From Acrasis kona (Eukaryota; Heterolobosea; Eutetramitea; Acrasida; Acrasidae), in contig JAOPGA020000730.1 of the NCBI GenBank assembly GCA_026419775.2, positions 1-64,000 of the forward strand: DNA of 64,000 nucleotides, in the 5' to 3' direction. Positions 62,630 through 64,000 of this stretch are shown piece by piece. The notes below the pieces were generated by a model, which worked only from the letters and a program-made list of their open reading frames with translations, was not told the origin of the DNA and did no database searches. Positions within the stretch are counted from its first letter, which is position 1, and each line of letters starts with the position of its first letter. Made by a program: the position numbers and the translations under genes.

Positions 62630-63511
62630 TTACGATGCGCAAATTACTGCATCATCACAATGTGATGAGAAGAGCTTTATACTGGATAAATCGCCAGATA
62701 GTTCATCTGGTAACATTGTTTCTATGCTGATATGATTCATATCGCATACTATCAAGTCGAACCCGCCATCTGTTATTGTTGTTTGTGGAGATGATTGAAC
62801 TTGAGTCACTGGTGACCATGACTCTTCGTCACAAATGGTGGTATCTTTCATATCAAGTGATATACTGGGAGTGAACGAATCCTCAGGTGCCTTGTATTGA
62901 GGTACAGGATCTTCCTCTACAAAATCGTTTGGGCATATCAAGATAACCTTCTTTTCTTTGTTGTTTTGATTTAGTCTGGGGAGATGAATTGAAAATGGAA
63001 GGCGTTCGCCACTCCAAACTGGAATCGCAGAAATGATGCTATCGCCATGCCTGTGATCTGAATAAAATCTTAGATGAATTTTAACTTTGTATGTTTGTTC
63101 GTCGTGAATGTTTGTGAACCTAAATTCGAATACTGCCTCGAACGCTTTATTTTTGCATCTGCCTTCTAGAACTAGAAGAATAAGTTTAGCGATAAAAAGT
63201 TAGTTACACTTTATGTATGGGTTCTTGTGGTGAGCGTGTATCACGTCTGGTCTAAGAAATGAAATACTACCTCTTGTTATATCGTGGTTAGCAACATCTA
63301 TCTTGAAGTTTGACCTATTAGAAACATAAACTGTTTGTTGGTTTCCCATACTGTGTAATTTTGATACTACCTTTAATTTTTGAAACGGTTTTTAAAACGA
63401 ACAGTTCTGGGAGATTCAACTTGTTAACGTGACGTAATCTAAATTTGGAACTACAAAAGGAGTATGTTCCAGTATAAACAAGTAGAACTAAAACCGCCAC
63501 GTTGATTCGAC
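62630..63511 (-). CDS. Uncharacterised spliced gene (5' end unresolved)
   Basis: Three exons are supported by frame: 63511-63371, 63330-63208 and 63171-62630 (introns 40 and 36 nt). Together they give at least 268 residues. The central part is beta-rich (FEAVFEFRFTNIHDEQTYKV, FSIHLPRLNQNNK) and could be a beta-sandwich; the C-terminus is acidic and Thr/Ser-rich. I see no ATG for exon 1 that fits the usual intron length; the only one would need a 28-nt intron. No family recognised. Confidence 0.5.
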
Positions 63512-63587
63512 CTGTTAGTTCACAAAGAGTTGTTAGAACAAAATAGCATGAAAGACTTTGTCCAGCTTCAAAATCATAGTTTACTAT

Positions 63588-64000
63588 TTACATAATTACG
63601 CACTTACATTGCGCTCCTGAATTCTTCAAGGTCTCTTTGTAGTATTCATGGATTGCGACTTCAAATACTTGATTAACTCCTTGCATAGTTTTTGCTGAGC
63701 AATCAAGATTTTTGCATCCGTATGATGAAGCGAGCTTCTCTGCATCTTGAACATTTACAAACTGTTTTCCTTTTCTTTGGTCTCTGCGATCCTTCTTAAG
63801 TCCAACAAGTAGAATTGGAGTGTTATCGACAATATCCCACGTCTGCTTCATCAACTACAACATTTAGATAGATTGCTATAGCTAGCTTACCTTTTCGCAA
63901 TACTCAAAAGAGTTCTTGTCCACTGTACTGTAACATACTAAAACTACATTTACACCGCTGTACACCTTCTTTTGCTCTTGAGGAGATAGCTTTCTTGTAT
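63588..64000 (-). CDS. Rho-family small GTPase, 3' part (5' end outside window)
   Basis: Exons (64000)-63891 and 63854-63588 with a 36-nt intron. Visible elements: NVVLVCYSTVDKNSFEYCEK (Rho G3-G4 spacer), WDIVDNTPILLVGLKKDRRD (G4), DCSAKTMQGVNQVFEVAI (G5 SAK/L), and a CaaX end CKCVIM for prenylation. The insert helix expected of Rho is short. The G4 motif reads LKKD where Rho proteins have TKxD, so the first residue is changed. Rho GTPases control actin and cell shape. The P-loop is outside the window. Confidence 0.85.

Noticed and set aside
63512-63539. 28-nt intron giving an ATG to the gene at 62630-63511
   Set aside because: The frame fits, but the length is well below the 36-49 nt range of the other introns, so I left the start open.

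Overview
The window reads as a compact nuclear segment from a free-living amoeboid protist, most like a heterolobosean (Naegleria/Acrasis type). Genes are close together on both strands. Almost all introns are tiny (36-49 nt) with GT-AG ends and a CTAAC-like branch site near the acceptor. Other pointers are an alpha-tubulin without Lys40 or a C-terminal tyrosine, KCTD-WD40 proteins, a short-tailed class I myosin and cyst- or desiccation-type proteins. The taxonomic call is an inference; no rRNA gene is present to settle it.

Layout. 1-14 kb is an accessory-looking region. The 3' half of a KCTD-WD40 gene (1-606) is repeated in inverted orientation at 12.8-14.2 kb with about 99% identical 3' flank. 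Between the copies lie a giant modular Thr/Pro-rich surface protein (1827-8652, one base out of frame at 7737), a PGAP4-like GPI-glycan transferase, an MFS transporter and relics of mobile elements. 14-19 kb holds hypothetical ORFs, a truncated class V aminotransferase and the RNA 3'-phosphate cyclase. 19-24 kb carries MAD2, EDC4 and an LEA-like protein. 24-26.7 kb is gene-poor, with a gag-like relic and a small inverted repeat. 26.7-35 kb has myosin I (also one base out of frame), a membrane protein with a GC-AG intron, the TORC2 subunit SIN1, DENND11 and a WW-domain protein. 35-50 kb has a bacterial-type VOC protein, a BTB protein, a stress-protein-like gene, an LMBR1 transporter, an RRM protein, divergent alpha-tubulin, a METTL21-like methyltransferase, a Gfo/Idh oxidoreductase and a secreted DJ-1/Hsp31 protein. 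50-64 kb has an LRR/Sfi1-repeat centrosomal protein, a BAG6-like chaperone, La, F-box, ankyrin and beta-propeller-like genes, and the 3' end of a Rho GTPase.

The most unusual signal is in the RNA genes. All three recognisable tRNAs (Lys-UUU, Ala-AGC, Leu-CAA) are otherwise canonical, but each has 10-13 extra nucleotides in the D-loop, which suggests D-loop introns or a systematic D-arm expansion. A second candidate signal is that both interrupted genes (surface protein and myosin I) need a single +1 shift, and in both the zero-frame stop is a UGA at or within a few codons of the shift point.

Functional threads: mRNA and small-RNA metabolism (EDC4, La, RTCA, RRM protein), cytoskeleton and mitosis (MAD2, alpha-tubulin, myosin I, LRR/Sfi1 protein, Rho GTPase), growth signalling (SIN1), and a GPI-anchored-type adhesin next to a GPI side-chain transferase. 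Neighbouring genes do not form operons. Many are convergent or divergent with gaps of 6-60 bp, so 3' UTRs of opposing genes probably overlap.
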